Origin: JAVJQS01 sp040218815
Lineage (GTDB): Bacteria; Bacteroidota; Bacteroidia; Flavobacteriales_E; Vicingaceae
Assembly: GCA_040218815.1 (NCBI GenBank)
Contig: JAVJQS010000012.1
Coordinates: forward strand, 50,109 to 114,108
Length of the DNA stretch: 64,000 nucleotides
Reading direction: 5' to 3'
Positions 27,701-35,849 of this stretch are shown piece by piece (positions within the stretch are counted from its first letter, which is position 1; each line of letters begins with the position of its first letter). The notes below the pieces were generated by a model that had not been told where the DNA came from, did not search any database, and saw only the letters and a program-made list of their open reading frames with translations. Both the position numbers and the translations under genes were made by a program.

Positions 27701-28075
27701 AATTCCACCAGAAACACCTCCTGCATATAAATGGTTGGTGTCATTGCGGTCAATAACTATAGCTCGAGTCCTTCCACCAACATTATCTGGACCTTTAAAT
27801 CTCCAATTTATATTTAAAGATTTATTATTCTTGGCCATTTTGCTTGCTTTCGTTCTAGCAGCTTGGACTTCGGCTGCTGAAATAAAACCAGTTGTTCGAT
27901 TATTTCTAATGGTTTTCATATACTCTTGATACCCATCAGCTAATTGCTGCTCAACGGTAAAGTATGTTTCTGAACGAGGAAAATAAACCTCTTTTTGAGA
28001 AGTTTGGAAAGACAAAACACCAGCTATTGCTATTAATCCTGATGCTGCCAAAAGAGTTAATCTCTTGATATTCAT
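24788..28075 (-). CDS. Giant secreted T9SS protein with Asp-box (sialidase/VPS10-like) beta-propeller
   Basis: A 1095-residue secreted protein. It has a signal-like N-terminus (LTLLAASGLIAIAGVLSF) and a T9SS type A sorting domain at the end (VYPNPVRDNAKL through GKFIKQ). Asp-box (BNR) motifs of the SxDxGxxW type occur as SFDGAQSWQP, STDGGVTWTS and SNDAGASWSR, with VGGRTRAIVIDR early and GTHGRGIFETDQL late. That matches the VPS10/sortilin-like and exo-alpha-sialidase-fold proteins common in Bacteroidota. No sialidase arginine triad was recognised, so hydrolase activity should not be assumed. A large inserted region at about residues 490-780 includes beta-rich adhesin-like sequence. It is monocistronic, with its own terminator. 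Confidence 0.82.
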   Translation of the reverse strand: MNIKRLTLLAASGLIAIAGVLSFQTSQKEVYFPRSETYFTVEQQLADGYQEYMKTIRNNRTTGFISAAEVQAARTKASKMAKNNKSLNINWRFKGPDNVGGRTRAIVIDRNDTNHLYAGGVSGGIWESFDGAQSWQPYDKDFKIMNVSCMAQASDGSIYVGTGNAFDGNFNNKSKGSHFVGTGLYKLTGNGNSDLLVGPASPNTFSEEWSYINDVEVDPSDPDHILAAMDRGLRESTDGGVTWTSLINVTNCLDVEITSDGTIHVAYFGSIYRKTPSQTNFTRTDFSGAGRIELAVAPSDESILYAGMARSNRCVFGVYRSNDAGASWSRLANTPPYFNNGISCQGFYDNEIVVFPNNPGKIIVGGITLYVWNQSSVDPAPIEGEWKILATLNEFNVDNSRNPFYVHADKHKFVFNPENPNTLFLGTDGGVSVSFNIDARQPTFSLSNLGFNITQFYDIGIGPNDQVAGGTQDNGTQLVGLPFNTGKSAVEVRGGDGFDTELFTINPTLGIASLYFGDIRRLQGVGTTLQETNPDNASIYSGSLLNICGGEGGGRFNCSPTFYTSTSKWESFNHTETKDSVIVQLEEKSLPPKKASTIIPYNSKNNRVALEGLLTKDEFPRDTLIGDIKPATELVNNNDVSTIVTEAFDTLAIDLINDEIRVHLRGQGRDTFPVTFGQNVTYSNVFVASDAGPNLKVKVNATPSSNGGDTNYTAVFDQAQVTFYYEFEFPDIVQSMVSLANVRGRAVAAERNVWITKDVLKGGDIRWFKVAGRGSTPSPMPFEDALANEFSRDGNHLFIGTDFGKLMRIDNLNDIDVSQIPITADDELVSRTITNVTLAGSFGNRAVTGIAIDPNNANNVIVTLGNYGGLGHVRRSTNALSANPIFEPIDGVGANELPDAPAYDAVIDRRNPNRVLIGTEFGVFGTDNAFETATVTDPNTGNPAIDVRWTEENLGMGQSPVYAIKQMVFGPTEGAINEGKVYVGTHGRGIFETDQLVGVNEFISRGDRKSIGSNLVVYPNPVRDNAKLDINVVNPSLVSIQVYSLSGQLVMTDSPANLNKGDNIIQLNVNDLKNGTYLIRLIDGDKAYSGKFIKQ

Positions 28076-28216
28076 AATGATATAATTTTTATATAAGCTT
28101 CAATAAAGAATTGCAAGTTAACAATAAAATCTAACTGTAATGTCTAATAAGATTAAATGTTAAACCATGACAATAAGACAATCATATAGAGGAAATTGTT
28201 GCCTGTAAGTTATTTT

Positions 28217-28969
28217 TTATTTCACTTCCCTTGAACCTATGAAAAATGCGATGTACAAATTGGGATAAATTGCACGGTTCTCTGTAAAAGCCATTATAGG
28301 AATTTCTTGGAAATAGGCATCAATTTTAACTCCAGCTTCCAAAGCTCTCATCTCTGAAAGGTCTCCAGCAAAATCAAATTGAAAACCGAACTTGCCAAAT
28401 ATCCCGGGATATACCTGTATTTCATTAAAACCATTTAAAAATGAAGCTCTTCCATAAATATCTCCTTGATCATGTTTTTCTGGGTCAAATTTCCTTTTTA
28501 CAATGATGTTGCTATTGGAACTTGATTCTCGTTCGATAATATTAAGGTATACAGGTTTTGCAAATCCTAAAGAAACCCCTACTTGCGTTACAAGCGTAAT
28601 TGAAACACCTTTTATAGATTGCTTTGGAACAATGATTTTATGAAATCCAATACTTGGTCTGAATGTGAATACACTATTCATTTTTCCATAAATATACCCT
28701 CGGACATTATCTTCGAAAGGATAAATACTCTTAATCTCTTTGGGATGCTTTATGTTTGCTATTTCAAGCTCTATAATACGCTTGCTAAATGCGCTTTGGA
28801 ATTTTCCAAATCGAAAAGTTCCCATAAATCCATTGGTATGAATTCCGACACCACCTGAGAGCTCAGATGAATATATAGTAGTTTTCTCTTCAAAAACCGT
28901 CTCCTGAGTAAAACCAAGTGAGCTTATAAAGAAAAAAGAAATCAAATAAATTAATCGTTTCAAGCGCAT
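28217..28969 (-). CDS. Conserved secreted or outer-membrane protein of unknown function
   Basis: A 250-residue protein with a signal peptide (MRLKRLIYLISFFFISSLGF, then TQ). The mature part is rich in alternating hydrophobic strands (GVGIHTNGFMGTFRFGKFQ, SAFSKRIIELEIANIKHP) and ends in LYIAFFIGSREVK, suggesting a small outer-membrane beta-barrel. I do not recognise a named family with certainty. It is divergent from the OsmC gene across 34 bases. Confidence 0.6.
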   Translation of the reverse strand: MRLKRLIYLISFFFISSLGFTQETVFEEKTTIYSSELSGGVGIHTNGFMGTFRFGKFQSAFSKRIIELEIANIKHPKEIKSIYPFEDNVRGYIYGKMNSVFTFRPSIGFHKIIVPKQSIKGVSITLVTQVGVSLGFAKPVYLNIIERESSSNSNIIVKRKFDPEKHDQGDIYGRASFLNGFNEIQVYPGIFGKFGFQFDFAGDLSEMRALEAGVKIDAYFQEIPIMAFTENRAIYPNLYIAFFIGSREVK

Positions 28970-28976
28970 ACCTTTG
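28969..28976 (+). promoter_or_regulatory. Possible -7 box (TACCTTTG) for the OsmC gene
   Basis: TACCTTTG matches TAnnTTTG exactly and lies 27 bases before the ATG at 29004. A minus-strand TAAATTTG at 28980-28987 faces the divergent gene. Neither has a TTG at the expected -33 spacing, so both are half-matches. Confidence 0.35.
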
Positions 28977-29003
28977 TTACAAATTTAAGCAAAGCAAAAT
29001 AAA

Positions 29004-29417
29004 ATGATGAATACACCGACAATAATTGGGGGATACGAAGGAGAATTACGTTGTAAGCTCACGCACAAAAATTCTAGCCAACAAATCACAACTGATGCAC
29101 CAAAAGACAACAATGGAAAAGGCGAGGCTTTTTCACCTACAGATTTAGTTGCTGCAGCCCTTGGTTCATGCATGCTTACTATCATAGGAATTCGAGCAAA
29201 CTCTAGAAAACTGGATATTGGTGAACCTAGAATTTCAATTCTAAAATCAATGCAAGCCTCACCAAGAAAAATTGATGCTATAAAAATTGAAATTGAATTT
29301 GATGTTCAATTAGAATTGGATGATCGCAAGTTTTTAGAAAGCGAAGCCAGAAAGTGTCCTGTGGCACTTAGCTTAAGTGAATCAATAAAACAGGAGATAA
29401 ATTTTAAATATATTTAG
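29004..29417 (+). CDS. OsmC family peroxiredoxin-like protein
   Basis: A 137-residue OsmC/Ohr-superfamily protein. The two redox cysteines are in PTDLVAAALGSCMLT and EARKCPVALSL, the spacing used for thiol-dependent reduction of organic hydroperoxides by homodimers. It belongs to the general OsmC-like branch rather than classic Ohr. The last 14 bases overlap the convergent ytxJ gene. A functional link to bacillithiol-based thiol chemistry is plausible because of that neighbour, but is inference. Confidence 0.88.
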   Translation: MMNTPTIIGGYEGELRCKLTHKNSSQQITTDAPKDNNGKGEAFSPTDLVAAALGSCMLTIIGIRANSRKLDIGEPRISILKSMQASPRKIDAIKIEIEFDVQLELDDRKFLESEARKCPVALSLSESIKQEINFKYI

Positions 29418-29742
29418 CTGCAGCCTTTGAACTGATAGAAATGTGAGAAGCATTATAAACCGCATTACCCGATTTAACAAGTATCAGTTGGGGTGATTGA
29501 TGAGGAACATTAAAATGTTCAGCAATTTTATCGCTTATGTCCCTATGTTCAATTAAGTTTAAGATGTAAATTGGAATATCAGCATTTACTTTTTGCCAAG
29601 ATTTCTCTAATCTGCTCTTAGCCATGCTGCTGATTGCACATCGTGTGGAATGTTTAAAGATAGCAACAGTATTGTCATTTTTTTGACTAGACCCGACAAG
29701 TTGCTCCAATTCACTTAGAGATTCAAGTGAATGCCAAGCCAC
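29404..29742 (-). CDS. ytxJ: YtxJ bacillithiol-system monothiol redox protein
   Basis: A 112-residue thioredoxin-fold protein of the YtxJ (DUF2847) family, found where bacillithiol is made and proposed to be a monothiol bacilliredoxin that removes bacillithiol from proteins. The active-site motif is FKHSTRCAISSMA with a single cysteine; QSPQLILVKSG is the cis-Pro strand. The start is GTG at 29742, directly after the stop of a 41-codon lipoprotein gene, implying translational coupling. bshC and bshB1 elsewhere in this window support the assignment. Confidence 0.88.
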   Translation of the reverse strand: MAWHSLESLSELEQLVGSSQKNDNTVAIFKHSTRCAISSMAKSRLEKSWQKVNADIPIYILNLIEHRDISDKIAEHFNVPHQSPQLILVKSGNAVYNASHISISSKAAAKYI

Positions 29743-29868
29743 TTAGGAAGGTTTTTGTGTTTTTACAACGTCAGCCTTGCTGTAAGCTGCACATCGTTGA
29801 TGAGACTTACATGAAAATAATAAAGATGCAGCAAAAACAACTACAAGACCAATAGCAAACTTTTTCAT
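29743..29868 (-). CDS. Small lipoprotein (41 residues)
   Basis: Read directly from the minus strand: ATG at 29868, TAA at 29743-29745. The N-terminal MKKFAIGLVVVFAASLLFS leads to a lipobox LFSC with the lipidated cysteine at position 20. The mature peptide is only 22 residues and contains a second cysteine (HQRCAAYSK). A membrane-anchored peptide with no recognisable domain. Its stop abuts the ytxJ GTG without a spacer. Because the genes are in contact it may be redox-related, but nothing in the sequence proves that. Confidence 0.7.
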   Translation of the reverse strand: MKKFAIGLVVVFAASLLFSCKSHQRCAAYSKADVVKTQKPS

Positions 29869-30006
29869 AACTTCTAATTTGTTGAGACAAAAATAATAAT
29901 TTGTTGCGTGCTTTAACGCAGAATATGCAACTTTGTTAACAAATGGATGTTATTTGTCTTCATAAACATCCCATTATTTTGACTTCAATTCTGGAATAGC
30001 ATTCAC

Positions 30007-30681
30007 ATGGATTTTGAACACACATTAGAGCCAGCTTGGCGTACAGCACTTAAAAACACCTTCGAACAGCCTTTTTTTATCGACCTAAAACTTTTTTTAA
30101 TCGACGAATATGAAAAGAACCTCGTTTATCCTCCAAAAAGTGAATTATTTGCTGCATTTAACAAAACTCCTTTTAATAAAGTGAAAGTTGTTATTCTAGG
30201 TCAAGATCCTTATCATGGAGTAAACCAAGCACATGGGCTTAGTTTTTCAGTAAGAAGTAAGAAGTATCCGCCATCATTAAGAAATATATTTAAAGAGCTA
30301 AAAAATGACTTAGGAGTTGATATCCCAACATCTGGTGATCTATCTAAATGGGCAGAGGAAGGTGTTTTATTATTAAATACAACCTTAAGTGTAAGTGCTA
30401 ATAAACCCTTATCGCATCAAAAAAAAGGATGGGAAAAATTCACCGATGTAGCCATTTCAACATTAAGTTATAAAAGGGAAGGAATAATTTTTCTACTTTG
30501 GGGCGGACATGCACAATCAAAAGAAAATTTAATTGATACCCAAAAACACGTTGTTCTCAAGGCCCCTCACCCTTCACCACTTTCGGCCTACAGGGGATTC
30601 ATAGGTTGTAAGCATTTTTCTAAGACCAATAAATTATTAATTTCAAAAGGCAAATCACCAATAGATTGGGTAATAAATTAA
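30007..30681 (+). CDS. ung: Uracil-DNA glycosylase, family 1
   Basis: A 224-residue family 1 Ung that excises uracil from DNA. Active-site motifs: VVILGQDPYHG (catalytic Asp), LLLNTTLSV (uracil-specific Asn), LLWGGHAQ and APHPSPLSAYRGF (catalytic His and DNA-intercalating loop). Length and order are standard. It is followed after 23 bases by an Omp85-type gene on the same strand. Confidence 0.97.
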   Translation: MDFEHTLEPAWRTALKNTFEQPFFIDLKLFLIDEYEKNLVYPPKSELFAAFNKTPFNKVKVVILGQDPYHGVNQAHGLSFSVRSKKYPPSLRNIFKELKNDLGVDIPTSGDLSKWAEEGVLLLNTTLSVSANKPLSHQKKGWEKFTDVAISTLSYKREGIIFLLWGGHAQSKENLIDTQKHVVLKAPHPSPLSAYRGFIGCKHFSKTNKLLISKGKSPIDWVIN

Positions 30682-30704
30682 TCCAATTCTAGTTAAATGA
30701 ATAA

Positions 30705-32438
30705 ATGAAATCCCTTATAAGCATACTATTCCTTTTAATTTCAAGCTATTCAGCTCTAGCTCAAAGCAACATGCAGCTTAGTGTAAAGGGGATAGAAGGT
30801 GATAAAATCGAATATAAAAAAATCATAAAGAGTAAAGCAGATGGTTTAAAGGAAGGTGCCAAAATTCTACAACAGCTTTATGCCTCATCTTACCTCAGCG
30901 CAAGTATAGATTCTACTTTCATAAATAAGGATGAGTTAATATTAATTGTAAATAAAGGGGAGCCATTTGAATGGATTAAGTTGTCGAGAGGAAATATGGA
31001 TCCGAAGGCTGAAGCCACAATAGATTTAAGTAGTCGTCTTTTCCTAAACCGACCTTTTAACCCCAAACAGCTTGCTGCACTTTATGAACGTACTGTTCGT
31101 TATTATGAAGACAATGGGTATCCTTTTGTTAGCGTTAAGTTAGATAGTATTGAAATCAATGATGAAAATCAGATTTCCGCTGCTTTACATATCGAAAAAA
31201 ACCAATTTTATAAAATTGATAGTATTCTTATTAGAGGTAAGTCGGGCATACAAGAGGCCTTTTTGTTCAATCAATTGGAACTGAAAGAAGGAATGCCATA
31301 TCATGAAAGTAACATAAACAACATTGCTACAAGAATTCAAGAGGTTCCTTTTGTTAGCGAAGAAAAGCCAACCGAAGTTCAGTTCTTTGAAGAAGGTGTA
31401 AAAATTATTTTAAACTTAAAAAAGAAAAATGCTAGTCGTTTCGATGGGGTTTTAGGCTTATTAACTAGCGAAGATGATGGATCAATAGAATTAACTGGAG
31501 ATGTTGATCTCAATTTAATTAATTCATTTAATCGAGGAGAAAACATTGGCTTAAATTGGAGGAAATTAAAGGGAAACTCTCAGGATTTAAACCTGAAATT
31601 TATCTATCCCTTTTTCTTCAATACTCCTTTTGGTGTTGATTTTAACTTTAAATTATTTAAGAGAGACACTACTTTCTTGGAATTAACAACACGTTTAGGA
31701 GTGAATTACAACCTTAGACGTGGAGAGTTGGTTACTCTTTTTATAGAGAATAAAAGTTCTAGCTTATTATCGAGGAATTCATTACTTGACCCAAGTGTGA
31801 GCAACCCATTGTCACTTGGTGATGTTTCTACCAACTCTTTTGGCATAAACTATCAACTTAGTCGATTAGATTATCGGTTCAACCCAACTAAAGGATTGGC
31901 GTTTATAGGTGATGTTTCGGTTGGATTAAAAAAGTTGAGCAAAATCTCCTCATTAGAAGAAGAGTTTCCTACTATTTATGATGATGTGGAACTAAATACT
32001 ACACAATATACAGGGCTATTAAAAATAAAGTACTTTATCCCGCTAGCCTCAAGAAGTACTATTTTAATCGGCAATCAATCTGCAGGCCTATTTTCAGAAA
32101 ATATATACGCCAATGAACTACTCCGGATAGGTGGACTAAAATTACTGAGAGGTTTTGATGAAGAATCGATTAATGCCTCCTCTTATTCAATATTCACTTT
32201 AGAGTATCGATTTTTATTAGATAGAAACTCCTATCTTTCTTTATTTACCGATGGAGGCTTTTATGAAAATAATGCCGATGACTATATTAACGACACTCCT
32301 TTTGGAATTGGTGCAGGCATTAGTTTTGAAACCAATGCAGGAATTTTTACTTTCAATTATGCTGTTGGCAAACAGTTTGACAATCCCATAGAATTTCAAG
32401 CTGCAAAAATTCACTTTGGATTTGTCAACTTCTTTTAA
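30705..32438 (+). CDS. BamA/TamA-type (Omp85) outer-membrane protein
   Basis: A 577-residue outer-membrane protein with signal peptide MKSLISILFLLISSYSALAQ. Residues about 20-245 contain two to three POTRA-like modules (e.g. LFLNRPFNPKQLAALYERTVRYY read in parts; YPFVSVKLDSIEI). The remainder is a surface-antigen beta-barrel with LLRGFDEESINASSYSIFTL (the conserved RGF loop inside the barrel) and a C-terminal aromatic strand ending GFVNFF. At under 600 residues it is shorter than BamA (about 800) and more like TamA or two-partner transporters. Role: insertion or export of an unidentified outer-membrane client. Confidence 0.85.
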   Translation: MKSLISILFLLISSYSALAQSNMQLSVKGIEGDKIEYKKIIKSKADGLKEGAKILQQLYASSYLSASIDSTFINKDELILIVNKGEPFEWIKLSRGNMDPKAEATIDLSSRLFLNRPFNPKQLAALYERTVRYYEDNGYPFVSVKLDSIEINDENQISAALHIEKNQFYKIDSILIRGKSGIQEAFLFNQLELKEGMPYHESNINNIATRIQEVPFVSEEKPTEVQFFEEGVKIILNLKKKNASRFDGVLGLLTSEDDGSIELTGDVDLNLINSFNRGENIGLNWRKLKGNSQDLNLKFIYPFFFNTPFGVDFNFKLFKRDTTFLELTTRLGVNYNLRRGELVTLFIENKSSSLLSRNSLLDPSVSNPLSLGDVSTNSFGINYQLSRLDYRFNPTKGLAFIGDVSVGLKKLSKISSLEEEFPTIYDDVELNTTQYTGLLKIKYFIPLASRSTILIGNQSAGLFSENIYANELLRIGGLKLLRGFDEESINASSYSIFTLEYRFLLDRNSYLSLFTDGGFYENNADDYINDTPFGIGAGISFETNAGIFTFNYAVGKQFDNPIEFQAAKIHFGFVNFF

Positions 32439-32510
32439 ATTCTCTACTTAAAACATCAATTAACCACTAGCTTTTTAATTAACTTAGCCTCTTGTAAAAT
32501 CTTTATTTCC

Positions 32511-33857
32511 ATGGATTTCATCGCTGTTATTATTTTTATTTCTGGATTGTTACTTGGGTTTTTTGCTGCTCGGTTTTTTAACAAAAAAGGAGACAACTCT
32601 TCGAGTGAGGAACTGAATCGGTTACAAAATGAAAATCTATCGCTAAAGAAAGATGTTGAACACTTTGAGTCACGTATAAAAAACTCCTTGGATGAATTCA
32701 ATAAGCAGAAAGAGCGTGAAAAAGAGTTGCAAGAGGAAAAATTAGTACTCAATGGCAAGCTATCAGTAAGTCAGACAAACTTATTGAATTTAGAAGAAAA
32801 GCTTAACGCTCAAAAAGAAGAACTTTCAGAACTCTATGAACGATTTAATAAAGAGTTTAAATTGGCTGCGAATGATATTCTAAGACAAAATTCTGAAGAC
32901 TTTTCAAAGGCACATCAAAAGGAATTAAATGAGTTACTCAACCCTTTGAAAGAGAAAATAAAATCCTTCGAAAGCAGTGTAGAGAAAAAGTATGTAGATG
33001 AATTAAAAGAACGTTCAGATTTAAAGTCAGAAATAAAACAACTGATGGAACTAAATAAAACCTTGAATGAGCAAGCTGTCAACTTAACTACAGCTCTAAA
33101 AGGGGAGAATAAAACGCAGGGAAATTGGGGTGAAATGGTATTAGAGCGGATACTTGAATCTTCGGGGTTAATTAAAGGGGAAGAATACGAAACGCAATTT
33201 AGCGATACCTCAGTTGATAATAAAAGAATTCAACCCGATGTTTTAATTCGTTTGCCAGATGATAAACACATTATTGTTGATGCTAAAGTAAGCTTAGTAG
33301 CTTATGAAAAATTTGTAAGTGAATCTGATGAAAAAGAGAAAGAGAAACATCTAAAAAATCACATTATAAGCGTAAAGAGCCATGTAAAGCTATTAAGTGA
33401 AAAAAATTATCAAAGTGGGATTGGGGTAAATTCACCTGATTTTGTTCTATTGTTTATGCCAATGGAGCCTGCTTTCAGCCTTGCTATGCAAAACGACCCT
33501 AACATTTTTATGTATGCATGGGACAAAAAAGTGGTAATTGTAAGTCCTACCACCTTACTTGCTAGCTTAAGGACCATTGCATCAGTTTGGAAACATGAAC
33601 GGCAAACGAAAAATGCCCTTGACATTGCCGACAGAGCTGGTCGACTCTACGATAAATTTAAAGGGTTTGTAGATGATATGCAACGCATAGATAAGGGGTT
33701 AAGTGCTGCTAAAAACGCTTACGACGACGCTTTTAATAAACTTTCAACTGGTAAAGGAAACCTCGTTGGAAGAGCAGAAAAGATCAAAGCATTAGGTGCA
33801 AAAACCTCAAAAGAAATCCCTAAAGAACTAATTGAAGAGTTAGATGATCAAGAATAA
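32511..33857 (+). CDS. rmuC: RmuC family DNA recombination protein
   Basis: A 448-residue protein with one N-terminal membrane helix (FIAVIIFISGLLLGFFAARF), a coiled coil at about residues 30-170, and the RmuC nuclease-like domain: ALKGENKTQGNWGEMVLERI, QPDVLIRLPDDKHIIVDAKV and FVLLFMPMEPAF. RmuC proteins limit inversions at short repeats and are suspected nucleases. The last 14 bases overlap the GWxTD gene, so the two are coupled. Confidence 0.93.
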   Translation: MDFIAVIIFISGLLLGFFAARFFNKKGDNSSSEELNRLQNENLSLKKDVEHFESRIKNSLDEFNKQKEREKELQEEKLVLNGKLSVSQTNLLNLEEKLNAQKEELSELYERFNKEFKLAANDILRQNSEDFSKAHQKELNELLNPLKEKIKSFESSVEKKYVDELKERSDLKSEIKQLMELNKTLNEQAVNLTTALKGENKTQGNWGEMVLERILESSGLIKGEEYETQFSDTSVDNKRIQPDVLIRLPDDKHIIVDAKVSLVAYEKFVSESDEKEKEKHLKNHIISVKSHVKLLSEKNYQSGIGVNSPDFVLLFMPMEPAFSLAMQNDPNIFMYAWDKKVVIVSPTTLLASLRTIASVWKHERQTKNALDIADRAGRLYDKFKGFVDDMQRIDKGLSAAKNAYDDAFNKLSTGKGNLVGRAEKIKALGAKTSKEIPKELIEELDDQE

Positions 33858-35112
33858 ATTTCCGTATACTCTTATTTTATTTTTGGCGATGGTTCTAATA
33901 AGTTGCTACAGTTCAAAAACAGCTTACAATTATGATTACACTTTTATTTATGATGAAAGTCAAAAATTAATCAAACCCAATTTTAAAGTTTTTCATCACA
34001 CAAAAGACAGTAGCTTACTGTATTATCAATTAAACTCTACAAATGTATTGTATGGAAAAGAGTTAAGCACAGATACGCTATTGAAAGCTAATATTTGGGT
34101 TAAATTTAAGCTGTATGAAAGTTTTAAGCGTGAAAAAATAATTGATAGTGCTACCTTAAAATTAGTAAACTATGGAATAAATGAAAATAATAAAATCCTT
34201 CAGGGAAAACTAAGCTTTAAAGCCCCTATGGGCTTAAGAGGCATATTAGAAATTAAATTTAGAGATGAAAATAAAGACTTGAATGTCATTTATGAAGAAA
34301 TAGTAGATAAACGAGCAAACTATAATGATCAGTTTTTTCTTCTTTCAGCAAATAAGAAAATATTAATTACTCCAATTGTTAATCAGGAGGATAAAGTGAC
34401 ATTGGAGAAGAGTCCAATGTTACCACAAGATACTTTTGAAGTTCAGCTATCAGACTACAAACAAGGCATGACTCCTCCTCCATTTGCTGATCAAAAAGAT
34501 ATTATTGAGCCATTTCAACTCGACTCATTTTACACGGTAGTATTCCAAAATAACAGTATTCAATTAACTGAATTCAAGCATAGTAATAGAATACTGCCCA
34601 TACACGCGAAAACTGAAGATTGTTTTTATTATTATAACTTTTACCCTCAGTACCCATATATTACAGAAGTTACCTATATGCAAGAACCAATTCGTTACAT
34701 TAGCACGAGTAATGAATATAAAAAAGTTTTAAATGCTGTGAACACTAAAAAAGCGATAGATGCTTTTTGGTTAAAGTTGGGAAAAGATGAGTTAAAGACA
34801 AAGAAAATGATTGCTGAATATTATTCCAGAGTAGAATTGTCAAATCAGTATTTCACCTCTTATAGAGAAGGGTGGAAAACAGATCGAGGAATAATTTATA
34901 TCGTTTATGGAAAACCAACTACAATTTATAAAACAGCAGGCAAGGAACGATGGATTTACGGTGAAGAAAATAATATTTTATCCGTGCAATTTGAATTCTT
35001 AAAAAGTGGAGACTTAAGAAGCAATAACGCTTATGAGTTAATTAGAAATGGTGACTACAAAAACAACTGGTATAGAGCTGTTGATTTGTGGAGACAAGGA
35101 AAAGTATATTAA
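33844..35112 (+). CDS. GWxTD domain lipoprotein
   Basis: A 422-residue lipoprotein: the N-terminal hydrophobic segment is followed by the lipobox VLISC. The C-terminal GWxTD domain is clear in YREGWKTDRGIIYIVYG followed by KPTTIYK and ERWIYGEENN. The family is widespread in Bacteroidota and of unknown function. It overlaps rmuC by 14 bases, and its TAA shares a base with the ATG of rlmB (TAATG), so rmuC-GWxTD-rlmB is one translationally linked unit. Confidence 0.85.
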   Translation: MIKNKFPYTLILFLAMVLISCYSSKTAYNYDYTFIYDESQKLIKPNFKVFHHTKDSSLLYYQLNSTNVLYGKELSTDTLLKANIWVKFKLYESFKREKIIDSATLKLVNYGINENNKILQGKLSFKAPMGLRGILEIKFRDENKDLNVIYEEIVDKRANYNDQFFLLSANKKILITPIVNQEDKVTLEKSPMLPQDTFEVQLSDYKQGMTPPPFADQKDIIEPFQLDSFYTVVFQNNSIQLTEFKHSNRILPIHAKTEDCFYYYNFYPQYPYITEVTYMQEPIRYISTSNEYKKVLNAVNTKKAIDAFWLKLGKDELKTKKMIAEYYSRVELSNQYFTSYREGWKTDRGIIYIVYGKPTTIYKTAGKERWIYGEENNILSVQFEFLKSGDLRSNNAYELIRNGDYKNNWYRAVDLWRQGKVY

Positions 35113-35846
35113 TGGCAACGGAAAATTATATCTTCGGAATGCATCCAGTAATGGAAGCAATTAAGGAAAACAAAGAAATTGACAAGGTGCTTGTTCAATC
35201 AGATTTAAGAGGTCCTCATGTAACTGAGCTTCGCAAATTACTAAAGGAGTATAAAATCAGCAATCAGAATTTACCCCTAATTCGTCTGAACCATTTGTGT
35301 AAAAAACCACATCAGGGAGTAGTTGCATATTTGTCTCCAATTAGCTTTCAGCCATTTGAAGAAGTGTTAACTAAAGCTTTTGAATCTGGAAAAACGCCTT
35401 TATTTTTAATTCTAGACCGCATAAGTGACGTCGGTAATTTCGGCGCTATATGCAGAACAGCTGAATGCACAGGTGTAGACGGGATAATAATTCCTGTAAA
35501 AGGATCTGCTCAAGTAAATGCTGAAGCAATTAAGCGATCAGCAGGCGCTTTACTTAAGGTAAATATATCTAGAGAACGTGACTTGGCCGAAGTGATTAAA
35601 ACACTTCAAGCCTCGGGCTTACAAATTGTAGCTTGTACTGAAAAAACTAAAGGATTAATCTACGATGTTGACTTTACCTTGCCTACGGCAATTGTAATGG
35701 GTTCCGAAGAAAATGGTGTCAACTCCAACCTATACAATGGCGCAGATGAGCGAGTGGCGATTCCTATGAAAGGTGAAATTGAATCATTGAATGTTTCAGT
35801 TTCTGCTGGAGTAATTTTATATGAAACAATTCGCCAAAGAGGGTAA
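35112..35846 (+). CDS. rlmB: 23S rRNA (guanosine2251-2'-O)-methyltransferase
   Basis: RlmB of the TrmH/SpoU family methylates the 2'-hydroxyl of G2251 in the peptidyl-tRNA loop of 23S rRNA. The three SPOUT motifs are LILDRISDVGNFGAICRTAE, AIVMGSEENGV and IPMKGEIESLNVSVSAGVIL; the N-terminal substrate-binding domain starts ENYIFGMHPVMEAI. The ATG at 35112 (244 residues) is chosen because it matches the family start and is coupled to the upstream stop; a GTG at 35088 would add eight unrelated residues. Confidence 0.94.
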   Translation: MATENYIFGMHPVMEAIKENKEIDKVLVQSDLRGPHVTELRKLLKEYKISNQNLPLIRLNHLCKKPHQGVVAYLSPISFQPFEEVLTKAFESGKTPLFLILDRISDVGNFGAICRTAECTGVDGIIIPVKGSAQVNAEAIKRSAGALLKVNISRERDLAEVIKTLQASGLQIVACTEKTKGLIYDVDFTLPTAIVMGSEENGVNSNLYNGADERVAIPMKGEIESLNVSVSAGVILYETIRQRG

Positions 35847-35849
35847 ATT

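Noticed and set aside
24788..28075. Sialidase function for the Asp-box T9SS protein, which would have matched the ulosonate locus
   Set aside because: Asp-box motifs mark the propeller fold but I could not identify the catalytic arginine triad, Tyr and Asp of true sialidases.
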